A stretch of DNA of 21,053 bases from Streptosporangiaceae bacterium (GTDB lineage Bacteria > Actinomycetota > Actinomycetes > Streptosporangiales > Streptosporangiaceae), in contig JASHTQ010000011.1 in the NCBI GenBank assembly GCA_030040475.1, positions 1 through 21,053 of the forward strand. The letters are read 5' to 3'. The number at the start of each line of letters is the position of its first letter. The first letter of the stretch is position 1. Position numbers and translations under genes: made by a program. Below the pieces are notes generated by a model. The model was not told the origin of the DNA and did no database searches. It was given only the letters and a program-made list of their open reading frames with translations. Positions 14,504-20,996 of this stretch are shown in pieces.

Positions 14504-14533
14504 CTGCACAGATCTGCACAGGCCTGCACAGAT
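14504..14533. repeat. Three helically phased 10-bp repeats (CTGCACAG)
   Basis: CTGCACAG occurs at 14504, 14514 and 14524, exactly 10 bp apart, with each junction forming a short palindrome (CAGATCTG, CAGGCCTG). The array lies 18 bp upstream of the operator-like dyad and about 63 bp before the aldehyde dehydrogenase start. Phasing on one DNA face suggests a protein-binding array, such as an activator site. Confidence 0.6.
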
Positions 14534-14550
14534 GGCGTTCTTTAGTCTAT

Positions 14551-14569
14551 ATTTGTACAACTACCAAAT
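14551..14569. promoter_or_regulatory. Operator-like dyad ATTTG-N9-CAAAT before the aldehyde dehydrogenase operon
   Basis: A 5-bp inverted repeat with 9-nt spacer also contains the palindrome TTGTACAA (14553-14560). Its minus-strand core, TTTGGTAGTTGTACAAA, matches the lone VWA gene's core TTTGATTGTTGTCAAA apart from two substitutions and one inserted base. It ends 27 nt before the ATG at 14597. Confidence 0.5.
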
Positions 14570-14596
14570 GATTTGCCGGAGCGGTGGGAGGCCCAG

Positions 14597-16057
14597 ATGG
14601 CAATACCTGAGGTTGGTTCGGGGACCCTCTACATCGACGGCAAATGGCGCCACTCGGCCTCGGGCCGAACGTTTGCAGTGACCAACCCCGCCACGTCGCA
14701 GGTACTGGCGCAGATCAGCGCGGCGGATACGGACGACGTCAAGGACGCGGTGAACGCGGCGGAGGCGGCGTTTCCCGCGTGGTCGGCCCGGACCGCGTAC
14801 GAGCGGGCCGGCTACCTGTACGAGGCACACCGGCTGATGCTCGAGCGGGCCGACGAGCTCGCCTGGCTGATGACCACCGAGCAGGGCAAGCCGCTGCGGA
14901 CGGCGCGGATCGAGGTGCAGTACGCGGCCGACTTCCTGATCTGGTTCGCCGAGGAGGCCAAGCGCGTCTACGGGTCCACGATCCCCTCCTCCCGCGCCGA
15001 CCAGCGCTTTCTCGTCATGCACCAGGCGGTGGGGGTGGTCGGCGCGGTGACGCCGTGGAACTACCCGATCTCCATGCTCACCAGGAAGATAGGGCCGGCG
15101 CTCGCAGCCGGCTGCACGGTGGTGCTCAAGCCGGCCAAGCAGACTCCGCTGTGCGCGGTCGAGGTGTTCCGCATCCTGAACGACGTGGCCGTGCCGCCCG
15201 GCGTGGTCAACCTGGTCACCGCGGCGCGGGCCAGCATCGTGGGCGATGAGTTCGTCAGCAACCCGGTCGTGCGCAAGCTGACCTTCACCGGCTCCACCGA
15301 GATCGGCAAGCACCTGGCGCAGGGCGCGGCCGCCTCGATCAAGCGCGTCTCGCTCGAGCTCGGCGGCCACGCGCCGTTCATCGTGTTCCCCGACGCCGAT
15401 CCCGCGCACGCGGCCCGCGGGGCGTCCCTGGTGAAGTTCCTCAACACCGGGCAGGCGTGCATCTGCCCGAACCGGATCTTCGTGCACCGGTCGATCGCCG
15501 AGCCGTTCCTTGCCGTGCTGGCCGAGCGGGTCGGCCGGCTGAAGGCCGGCAACGGCCTGGAGGACGGGGTCACGATCGGCCCGCTCATCGACGAGGGCGC
15601 CCTGGCCAAGATGGACGAGCACGTCAGCGACGCGGTCGGCAAGGGGGCGACGCTCGTCTGCGGCGGCCAGCGGCTGACCGGGGAGGCCTACGACGCGGGC
15701 ACCTTCTTCGCCCCGACCGTGCTGACCGACGTCACGCCGGAGATGGTGATCTACCGGGAAGAGACGTTCGGCCCGATCGCGCCGGTGATCATCTTCGACG
15801 ACGAGGACGAGGTGATCAAGATGGCCAACGACACGGACTACGGCCTCGCCGCGTACCTCTACACCAAGGACATCTCCAGGGCGATCCGGGTCAGCGAGGC
15901 GCTGCGGTTCGCCATCGTCGGGGTGAACGACATCAACCCGACCTCGGCGGCGGCGCCGTTCGGCGGGATGAAGGAGAGCGGTCTCGGGCGCGAGGGCGGC
16001 CAGGAGGGCATCGTCGAGTACCTGGAGACGAAGCTGGTGGGCATCAGCGTCGCTTGA
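14597..16057 (+). CDS. NAD(P)-dependent aldehyde dehydrogenase, succinate-semialdehyde dehydrogenase-like
   Basis: This 486-residue protein has the full ALDH set: the NAD-site segment FTGSTEIGK, general base Glu254 in LELGGHAP, and catalytic Cys288 in FLNTGQACICPNR. The GQACICPNR form is typical of succinate-semialdehyde-type ALDHs (GabD branch), but substrate range in this branch is wide. It oxidises an aldehyde to a carboxylate in the cytoplasm. The ATG at 14597 has GGGAGG 6 nt ahead; an upstream in-frame TTG at 14573 lies next to the dyad and is rejected. It leads an operon with two MaoC genes (gaps 34 and 37 nt) and follows the Ltp-type gene. The order suggests it removes an aldehyde released by retro-aldol cleavage (inference). 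Confidence 0.93.
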   Translation: MAIPEVGSGTLYIDGKWRHSASGRTFAVTNPATSQVLAQISAADTDDVKDAVNAAEAAFPAWSARTAYERAGYLYEAHRLMLERADELAWLMTTEQGKPLRTARIEVQYAADFLIWFAEEAKRVYGSTIPSSRADQRFLVMHQAVGVVGAVTPWNYPISMLTRKIGPALAAGCTVVLKPAKQTPLCAVEVFRILNDVAVPPGVVNLVTAARASIVGDEFVSNPVVRKLTFTGSTEIGKHLAQGAAASIKRVSLELGGHAPFIVFPDADPAHAARGASLVKFLNTGQACICPNRIFVHRSIAEPFLAVLAERVGRLKAGNGLEDGVTIGPLIDEGALAKMDEHVSDAVGKGATLVCGGQRLTGEAYDAGTFFAPTVLTDVTPEMVIYREETFGPIAPVIIFDDEDEVIKMANDTDYGLAAYLYTKDISRAIRVSEALRFAIVGVNDINPTSAAAPFGGMKESGLGREGGQEGIVEYLETKLVGISVA

Positions 16058-16091
16058 CATCAAAATGGACGAAACATAGAAGGAGCCGCAC

Positions 16092-16604
16092 ATGGCAAAG
16101 ACCAACATTTCGGCGGCGATGCAGGCCGCGATCGGTGGTGAGCTCAGCCGCAGCACGTCGTTCCCGATCACCGATTCGGATATCCGGCGGTGGGCGATAG
16201 CGATCTACTACCCGGAGGACCCGCCCCGGATGTTCTGGGACCCCGACTACGCCGCGCAGACACGCTATGGCGGGATCGTGGCTCCGGAAGAGTTCAACCC
16301 GTTTGCCTGGATGACCTCGGAGGGACCAAGGAAGGCTTCGGTCGGCCACAATCCCGACCTGACGGAGATAACCCTCGGCATCGAGGGTCCGGGGCTGAAG
16401 TTCCAGCTCAACGGCGGTTCTGAGGTCGAGTACGGGGTCCGCATGCGGCCCGGCGACGTCATCACGTCGGTACGCAGCCTGGCCGGGTACTCCGAGCGGG
16501 AGGGCCGCCTCGGCCTGATGCTCTTCACCCTGTCGGAGGACGTGTGGACGAACCAGAACAACGAGGTAGTCAAGGCAACCAAGTCGACCCTGATTCGCTA
16601 CTGA
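16092..16604 (+). CDS. MaoC-like hydratase subunit, FAS1-like dehydratase domain
   Basis: This 170-residue single hot-dog-fold protein resembles the N-terminal MaoC dehydratase domain family: FPITDSDIRRWAIAIYYPED followed by GGIVAPEEFNPFAW and the GVRMRPGDVITSVRSLAGYS strand pair. The ATG at 16092 has AAGGAG 6 nt ahead. The next gene is a second, shorter MaoC protein. Adjacent unequal MaoC subunits commonly form a heterodimeric enoyl-CoA hydratase, as ChsH1-ChsH2 does in steroid side-chain degradation. Unlike ChsH2, this protein ends without a C-terminal DUF35 domain, the part that binds Ltp2. It would act on the product of the ACAD pair (inference). Confidence 0.85.
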   Translation: MAKTNISAAMQAAIGGELSRSTSFPITDSDIRRWAIAIYYPEDPPRMFWDPDYAAQTRYGGIVAPEEFNPFAWMTSEGPRKASVGHNPDLTEITLGIEGPGLKFQLNGGSEVEYGVRMRPGDVITSVRSLAGYSEREGRLGLMLFTLSEDVWTNQNNEVVKATKSTLIRY

Positions 16605-16641
16605 GAGCGTCAGGACAGATCCGGCGGGAAGGGAGCTGGCA

Positions 16642-17067
16642 GTGAGCCAGGCAACCGTAAGCGAGTTGACGGTCGGCATGGAGATACCGGAATTCCAGCG
16701 TGCCACCGGGCTGCATAACTGGAACCGGTATGCGGCGGTCAACAGCGAGTTCGTGGACATCCACATGGATGACGAGGCCGGCAAGGCGGCGGGCTATCCC
16801 ACCGCGTTCGGCATGGGAAACCTGCAGTGGTCTTACCTGCACGCGCTGCTGCGGCAGTGGATCGGCGTGGACGGCCGGATCATCCGGCTCGGCTGCCAGT
16901 TCCGGTCGCCCAACACCAAGGGCCAGATCGTGACGGCGCACGGCAAGGTCACCGCGATCCGCGAGGAAGACGGCGAGACGATCGTGGACCTGGAGATCTG
17001 GACCGACAACGACTCAGGGAAGGTCATGGCGCCGGGCACGGCGACCGTCGCGCTGCCGCGAGGCTGA
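16642..17067 (+). CDS. MaoC-like (R)-specific enoyl-CoA hydratase subunit
   Basis: This 141-residue hot-dog-fold protein carries the hydratase-2 motif region as YAAVNSEFVDIHMDD. The canonical motif has S-G-D-x-N-P-x-H; here the catalytic Asp position appears to be Glu and the N-P pair is V-D, while the His is kept. The GTG at 16642 has GGGAG 6 nt ahead. It closes the aldehyde dehydrogenase operon and is followed by a hairpin. It most likely pairs with the 170-residue MaoC protein just upstream. The altered motif means activity could reside in one subunit only or be changed in kind. Confidence 0.85.
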   Translation: MSQATVSELTVGMEIPEFQRATGLHNWNRYAAVNSEFVDIHMDDEAGKAAGYPTAFGMGNLQWSYLHALLRQWIGVDGRIIRLGCQFRSPNTKGQIVTAHGKVTAIREEDGETIVDLEIWTDNDSGKVMAPGTATVALPRG

Positions 17068-17085
17068 CCGCGGCTCGAGAGGACG

Positions 17086-17120
17086 TCGGGACCCTGTCCA
17101 GACCTCGGGCAGGGTCCCGA
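17086..17120 (+). terminator. Hairpin ending the aldehyde dehydrogenase-MaoC operon
   Basis: The arms TCGGGACCCTG (17086-17096) and CAGGGTCCCGA (17110-17120) pair perfectly over 11 bp with a 13-nt loop, 18 nt past the MaoC stop. No T-tract follows. It separates the operon from the alpha/beta hydrolase gene, whose start lies 50 nt downstream. Confidence 0.72.
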
Positions 17121-17170
17121 ACCATGGTGGGACATGATCCGCTAACGGCGTGGTGGGTTAGGAGGGAACC

Positions 17171-17914
17171 GTGGAAGCGCATCCGGTGCTGCTGGTGCAC
17201 GGGTTTGCCTCCTCGGCCGAGCACAACTGGCGGCAGCCCGGCTGGCTTGACCTGCTGGCCGACGCGGGCCGGGAGACGGTCGCCGTCGACCTGCTGGGGC
17301 ACGGCCGCGCGCCGCGGCCGACCTCACCGGCAGACTACGAGTCGGTGGAGGCCATGGTGGCCGCGGACATCGCCGGCCATGAACTGGTCGACGCGGTAGG
17401 CTTCTCGGCCGGGGCGCACGTGCTGCTGCGGCTGGCCGCCGCCGAGCCGGAGCGGTTCCGGCGCCTGGCCCTGCTCGGCATCGGAGCGGGCGCCATTGCC
17501 GACGGCGACCCGGCCGGGAGCGACCCGGGCACCGGCTCTGGCGCGAGCGGCGCGGGCACCGGCTCGGGCGCGAGCGGCGCGGGTCCCATCATCGCCGCGC
17601 TGGAGGGCGAGCCGGACCCGGAGAACGTTCACGGCGTGGTCTTCCGCCGGCTGGCCGACGGCCTGGGCAACGACCGTGCCGCGCTTGTCGCCTTCCTGCG
17701 CAGGCCGAGCCGGCCGCTGACCGCCGGCGACCTGGCCAGGATCTCGTGCCCGGTGCTCGTCGTGCTCGGCGACAAGGACCCGGCCGGGCCTGGCGAGCCG
17801 CTGGTCGCCGCGCTGCCCGACGCGCAGTTGGTCACGCTGCGCGGGGTGGATCACTTCGGCACGCCGTCGGACGTGCGGTGCATGCAGGCCGTGCTGCGCT
17901 TCCTTGACGGCTGA
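17171..17914 (+). CDS. Alpha/beta hydrolase
   Basis: This 247-residue protein has the alpha/beta hydrolase layout: oxyanion strand LLVHGF (7-12), nucleophile elbow GFSAG with Ser79, an acid in VLGDKD and a catalytic His in GVDHFGTP near the C-terminus. The cap region holds a Gly/Ser/Ala linker made by a 27-bp tandem repeat. The GTG at 17171 has GGAGG a few bases ahead. It may be an esterase, thioesterase or C-C bond hydrolase; sequence alone does not decide. The upstream hairpin suggests separate or read-through expression. It is convergent with the lone MoxR gene; the 49-bp gap carries a 9-bp direct repeat (GGCCGCGCC). Confidence 0.88.
   Translation: MEAHPVLLVHGFASSAEHNWRQPGWLDLLADAGRETVAVDLLGHGRAPRPTSPADYESVEAMVAADIAGHELVDAVGFSAGAHVLLRLAAAEPERFRRLALLGIGAGAIADGDPAGSDPGTGSGASGAGTGSGASGAGPIIAALEGEPDPENVHGVVFRRLADGLGNDRAALVAFLRRPSRPLTAGDLARISCPVLVVLGDKDPAGPGEPLVAALPDAQLVTLRGVDHFGTPSDVRCMQAVLRFLDG
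17527..17580 (+). repeat. In-frame 27-bp tandem repeat in the hydrolase gene
   Basis: Two units (17527-17553 and 17554-17580) differ at one base and encode the 9-residue GTGSGASGA twice. The segment lies in the hydrolase cap region, where it makes a flexible linker. Copy number could vary between strains. Confidence 0.75.
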
Positions 17915-17963
17915 GGCCGCGCCACCGCCTGGAGACGGCCGCGCCTTACCGGACGAGCTCCCA

Positions 17964-18887
17964 TCAGGGCAGCTGGCCGCGGGACAGCTGCGAGGAGGCC
18001 AGCTCGATGTCCGACTGGTAGCTGAGCAGGAGGCGCAGCGAGTCGGCAACCAGCCCCGCGTCGAGGTCCTCGGCTCCGAGCGAGAGCAGCGTCTTGGCCC
18101 ACTCCAGGGTCTGCGCCACCGACGGGTGCTGGCGCAGATCGAGCCGGCGGAGCGAGGCCACGATGGCCGCGACCTGCTCGGCGAGATGCTCCGAGATCCC
18201 GGGCACCCTCGTCCGCACGATCTCCCGCTCGCGTTCGGCGGGCGGGTAGTCGATGTAGAGATACAGGCACCTGCGCCGCAGCGCCTCGGAAAGGTCCCTG
18301 GAACTGTTGGAGGTGAGGAACACCATGGGTATCTGGTGGCCCGACACCGTGCCGATCTCCGGGATGGAGACCTGGTACTCCGACAAGATCTCCAGCAGCA
18401 GCGCCTCGGCCTCGATGTCGAGCCGGTCGACCTCGTCGATCAGCAAGACGACAGGCTCGGCCGCCCGGATCGCGTTGAGCAGCGGCCGGGGCAGCAGGAA
18501 GTCCTCGGTGAAGATGCCGGACTCCAGATCGGCCCAGCTCCCGGCACGGCGCACCGTGCCCACGTTGTCGGCCAGGATGCGCAGGAGCTGCTTGGAGTAA
18601 TTCCACTCATACAGTGCCTTGCCCTCGTCCAGGCCCTCGTAGCACTGCAGCCGGATCAGCCTGGCCCCGGCCATCGCCGCGGTGCTCTTGGCCAGCTCCG
18701 TCTTTCCCGTCCCTGTCGGGCCCTCGACGAGGACCGGCTTGCCGAGCTGATCGGCCAGCCGCAGCACCCGGCAGACGTGCTCGTCGGGCAGGTACCCGAC
18801 GCCGCGCAGCAGGCCGGATATCTGCCCGGCGGAGGTGAACCACTCAGCGCGCGCGCTGGGTGCGGTGGCGCCGATCTCGGCTGTCAT
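17964..18887 (-). CDS. MoxR-family AAA+ ATPase, stand-alone copy
   Basis: This 307-residue ATPase has Walker A GPTGTGKT (56-63), Walker B LLIDEVDRLD and the LTSNSSRDLSEALRRRC sensor/arginine-finger stretch. It parallels the MoxR at 6728-7654 almost throughout, including IRLQCYEGLDE and LYLYIDYP. No VWA gene is adjacent; the lone VWA gene at 2536-3939 is its natural candidate partner, about 14 kb away, with one lone copy of each near opposite ends of the window. The ATG at 18887 has GGGAG 5 nt ahead; the longer frame to 18917 has no good site. Its upstream region carries AACTAT (18935-18940), also found before the substrate-binding protein, but not the TTTG-N8-CAAA dyad. Confidence 0.92.
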   Translation of the reverse strand: MTAEIGATAPSARAEWFTSAGQISGLLRGVGYLPDEHVCRVLRLADQLGKPVLVEGPTGTGKTELAKSTAAMAGARLIRLQCYEGLDEGKALYEWNYSKQLLRILADNVGTVRRAGSWADLESGIFTEDFLLPRPLLNAIRAAEPVVLLIDEVDRLDIEAEALLLEILSEYQVSIPEIGTVSGHQIPMVFLTSNSSRDLSEALRRRCLYLYIDYPPAEREREIVRTRVPGISEHLAEQVAAIVASLRRLDLRQHPSVAQTLEWAKTLLSLGAEDLDAGLVADSLRLLLSYQSDIELASSQLSRGQLP

Positions 18888-19072
18888 CGGGCTCCCTGCC
18901 TTGCGTTCCGGAGGCAAAGCTTCGACTGTATGTGAACTATCGTCTCATCTATGGCGGCCGACTTCCAGCTGGACCTGCGGGGACCGGCTCCCCGGCCGCG
19001 CGGCACGATGCGGGGCGCGGCGGCCGTGGACGGCTCGCCGCGGCTATTGACCGGGCCTCGCGGGCTTGGGTA

Positions 19073-19090
19073 ATTTGATATAATTCAAAT
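19073..19090 (+). promoter_or_regulatory. Operator-like dyad ATTTGA-TATAAT-TCAAAT at the etfB promoter
   Basis: A perfect 6-bp inverted repeat encloses a consensus -10 hexamer TATAAT (19079-19084), 38 nt upstream of the etfB start. A regulator bound here would directly cover the -10 box, which is a repressor arrangement. No good -35 box is seen at the usual distance. The arms and spacing equal those of the lone VWA gene's dyad (TTTGA-N6-TCAAA). Confidence 0.6.
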
Positions 19091-19128
19091 AATTGCTCGT
19101 CCGCACCTAGACTTGGCCGAGGTGTTCG

Positions 19129-19911
19129 TTGCCGAAGATCGTCGTTCTCGTTAAGTACACCCCCGACCTCACGTCCGATCGCGGCTTCCTGCCCGACGGC
19201 ACCGTCGACCGCGCCGGGGTGCCGGGCAGGCTGTCGGAGCTGGACGAGCACGCCGCCGAGCAGGCGCTGCAGGTCCAGGAGTCTTCCGCCGGCTGGGAGC
19301 TGGTCTACCTGACGATGGGACCGGACGGCGCCGCCGACGCGCTGCGGAAGGCGCTGTCGATGGGCGGCGACGGGGCCGTGCACGTCCGGGACGATGCGCT
19401 GCATGGATCTGACGCGTTCGCGACGTCGCTGGTGCTGGCCGAGGCGATCAAGCGGACCGGTTTCGACCTGGTGGTGACCGGGATGGCGTCGACGGACGCG
19501 GGGATGGGCGTGGTGCCGGCCCTGCTGGCCGAACGACTGGGGGTCCCGCAGGTGACCTTCGCCGGCCGGCTGTCGGTCAGCGGCGACGAGGTGGAGATCC
19601 TCCGCGACTCCGACACCAGCTCCGAGACCGTGACCGCGCGGCTGCCGGCCATCGTGAGCGTGACCGACCGGACAGGCGAGGCCAGGTACCCGTCGTTCAA
19701 GGGGATCATGGCGGCGAAGAAGAAGCCGGTCGAGACCTTGAGCCTGGCCGATCTCGGCATCGACCCGGCGCTTGTCGGCCTGGCCGGCGCCCGGACCACG
19801 GTGCTTTCGACGACCCGCCGCCCGGCCAGGTCCGCCGGGCAGCTCGTCAAGGACGACGGCGACGGCGGCAAGGCGCTGGCCGACTTCCTCGCCGCCCAGC
19901 GCTTCATCTAA
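19129..19911 (+). CDS. etfB: Electron transfer flavoprotein beta subunit
   Basis: This 260-residue EtfB begins PKIVVLVKYTPD and carries GMASTDAGMGVVPALLAERL (nucleotide-binding face), ARLPAIVSVTD and the family signature around KGIMAAKKKPVE. With EtfA it forms the FAD/AMP heterodimer that takes electrons from acyl-CoA dehydrogenases. The start is a TTG at 19129 with GAGG 6 nt ahead; no better in-frame start exists before the homology. It is followed by etfA after 82 nt. The two ACAD genes in the window are obvious donors, and the operator-like dyad at its promoter is shared with the VWA, MoxR and aldehyde dehydrogenase units. Confidence 0.95.
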   Translation: MPKIVVLVKYTPDLTSDRGFLPDGTVDRAGVPGRLSELDEHAAEQALQVQESSAGWELVYLTMGPDGAADALRKALSMGGDGAVHVRDDALHGSDAFATSLVLAEAIKRTGFDLVVTGMASTDAGMGVVPALLAERLGVPQVTFAGRLSVSGDEVEILRDSDTSSETVTARLPAIVSVTDRTGEARYPSFKGIMAAKKKPVETLSLADLGIDPALVGLAGARTTVLSTTRRPARSAGQLVKDDGDGGKALADFLAAQRFI

Positions 19912-19954
19912 CCTCGCCTGTCGCGGCCGGCCCGAGCCCGCCAACCGGCCCGGC

Positions 19955-19993
19955 AAGAAGGCCCACCAAGAAGGCCCAGCAAGAAGGAGTCCC
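19955..19993 (+). repeat. 13-bp tandem repeat carrying three SD-like AAGAAGG motifs
   Basis: AAGAAGG occurs at 19955, 19968 and 19981, exactly 13 bp apart. Only the last, as AAGGAG at 19984-19989, is placed to serve the etfA ATG at 19994. The two upstream copies could act as standby ribosome sites or simply be duplication products. Confidence 0.65.
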
Positions 19994-20971
19994 ATGCCCG
20001 TAGTCCTCGTGGTCGTCGATGCAGTGGACGGGTCGGCGCCCAAGCCCACGCTCGAGCTGCTGACGCTGGCGCGCCGGATTGGCTCGCCTGCCGCGGTGGT
20101 ATTCGGGCCCGACTCTGGCCAGGCCGTCCCGGCGCTGGCCGAATACGGTGCCGCCGAGGTCTACCTGGTGCCGGACCCGCGAGTTCTCGACCACCTTGTG
20201 GTGCCGAAGGTCGATGCGCTTGAGCAGATCGCCCGGCAGGTTGACGACCTGGCCGCGGTGCTGCTGACGGCGAGCCCCGAGGGCAAGGAGATCGGGGCCA
20301 GGCTCGCGCTGCGGCTCGACTCGGGTTTCATCAGCGACGCGATCGACGTCGAGGCCGGTGATCCGGGTTCTGGCCACGCGGTGATCGCCACCCAGTCGGC
20401 GTTTGCCGCCTCCTTCACGGTGACGTCAGCGGTCACCTCCGGCGTGCCCGTCCTCGCGGTCAAGCCGAACGCCACCACGCCCGAGCAGAACCCCGCCGAG
20501 CCGGCCGTGCACGAGGTCGCCGCCGAGCTTTCCGCCGCCGCGGCGGGCACGACGATCACCGACCGCACCGTTCGGGAGGCTTCCGGACGGCCGGAGCTGA
20601 CCGAGGCATCGATCGTCGTCTCCGGCGGGCGCGGCCTGGGTGACGGTCAGCACTTCGCCCTGATCGAGGGGGTCGCCGACCTGCTCGGCGCCGCGGTCGG
20701 CGCCTCCCGCGCGGCCGTCGACGCCGGCTGGTACCCGCACAGCAACCAGGTGGGCCAGACGGGCAAGACGGTTTCCCCGCAGCTCTACCTCGCGATCGGC
20801 ATCTCCGGCGCGATCCAGCACCGGGCCGGCATGCAGACCTCCAAGGTCATCGCCGCGATCAACAAGGACCCGGAGGCCCCGATCTTCGACCTGGCCGACT
20901 TCGGGATCGTCGGCGACCTGTTCAAGGTCGTGCCCGCGCTCAGCGAGGAGATCGCCCGCCGCCGCGGCTGA
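19994..20971 (+). CDS. etfA: Electron transfer flavoprotein alpha subunit
   Basis: This 325-residue EtfA begins [20 protein letters not shown] and has the C-terminal FAD-binding domain: [60 protein letters not shown] and [15 protein letters not shown]. The FAD in this domain passes electrons onward to an ETF:quinone oxidoreductase not seen here. The ATG at 19994 is set by AAGGAG 4 nt ahead and by the start of homology; the frame is open further upstream only by chance. It forms an operon with etfB. Confidence 0.95.
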   Translation: MPVVLVVVDAVDGSAPKPTLELLTLARRIGSPAAVVFGPDSGQAVPALAEYGAAEVYLVPDPRVLDHLVVPKVDALEQIARQVDDLAAVLLTASPEGKEIGARLALRLDSGFISDAIDVEAGDPGSGHAVIATQSAFAASFTVTSAVTSGVPVLAVKPNATTPEQNPAEPAVHEVAAELSAAAAGTTITDRTVREASGRPELTEASIVVSGGRGLGDGQHFALIEGVADLLGAAVGASRAAVDAGWYPHSNQVGQTGKTVSPQLYLAIGISGAIQHRAGMQTSKVIAAINKDPEAPIFDLADFGIVGDLFKVVPALSEEIARRRG

Positions 20972-20984
20972 GCCTCGCCGGCTC
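20970..20984. terminator. Weak hairpin between etfA and a convergent gene
   Basis: GAGCC (20970-20974) and GGCTC (20980-20984) form a 5-bp stem with a 5-nt loop right at the etfA stop. It is short and without a T-tract, so it may only be a minor terminator element. Confidence 0.25.
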
Positions 20985-20996
20985 TTCCGCGCAGGG

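Noticed and set aside
14504..14533. CRISPR array
   Set aside because: The repeats are 8-10 bp with no spacers and no cas genes are near.
14561..16171. 536-codon minus-strand ORF opposite the aldehyde dehydrogenase
   Set aside because: Antisense shadow of a gene with intact catalytic Glu and Cys motifs on the plus strand.
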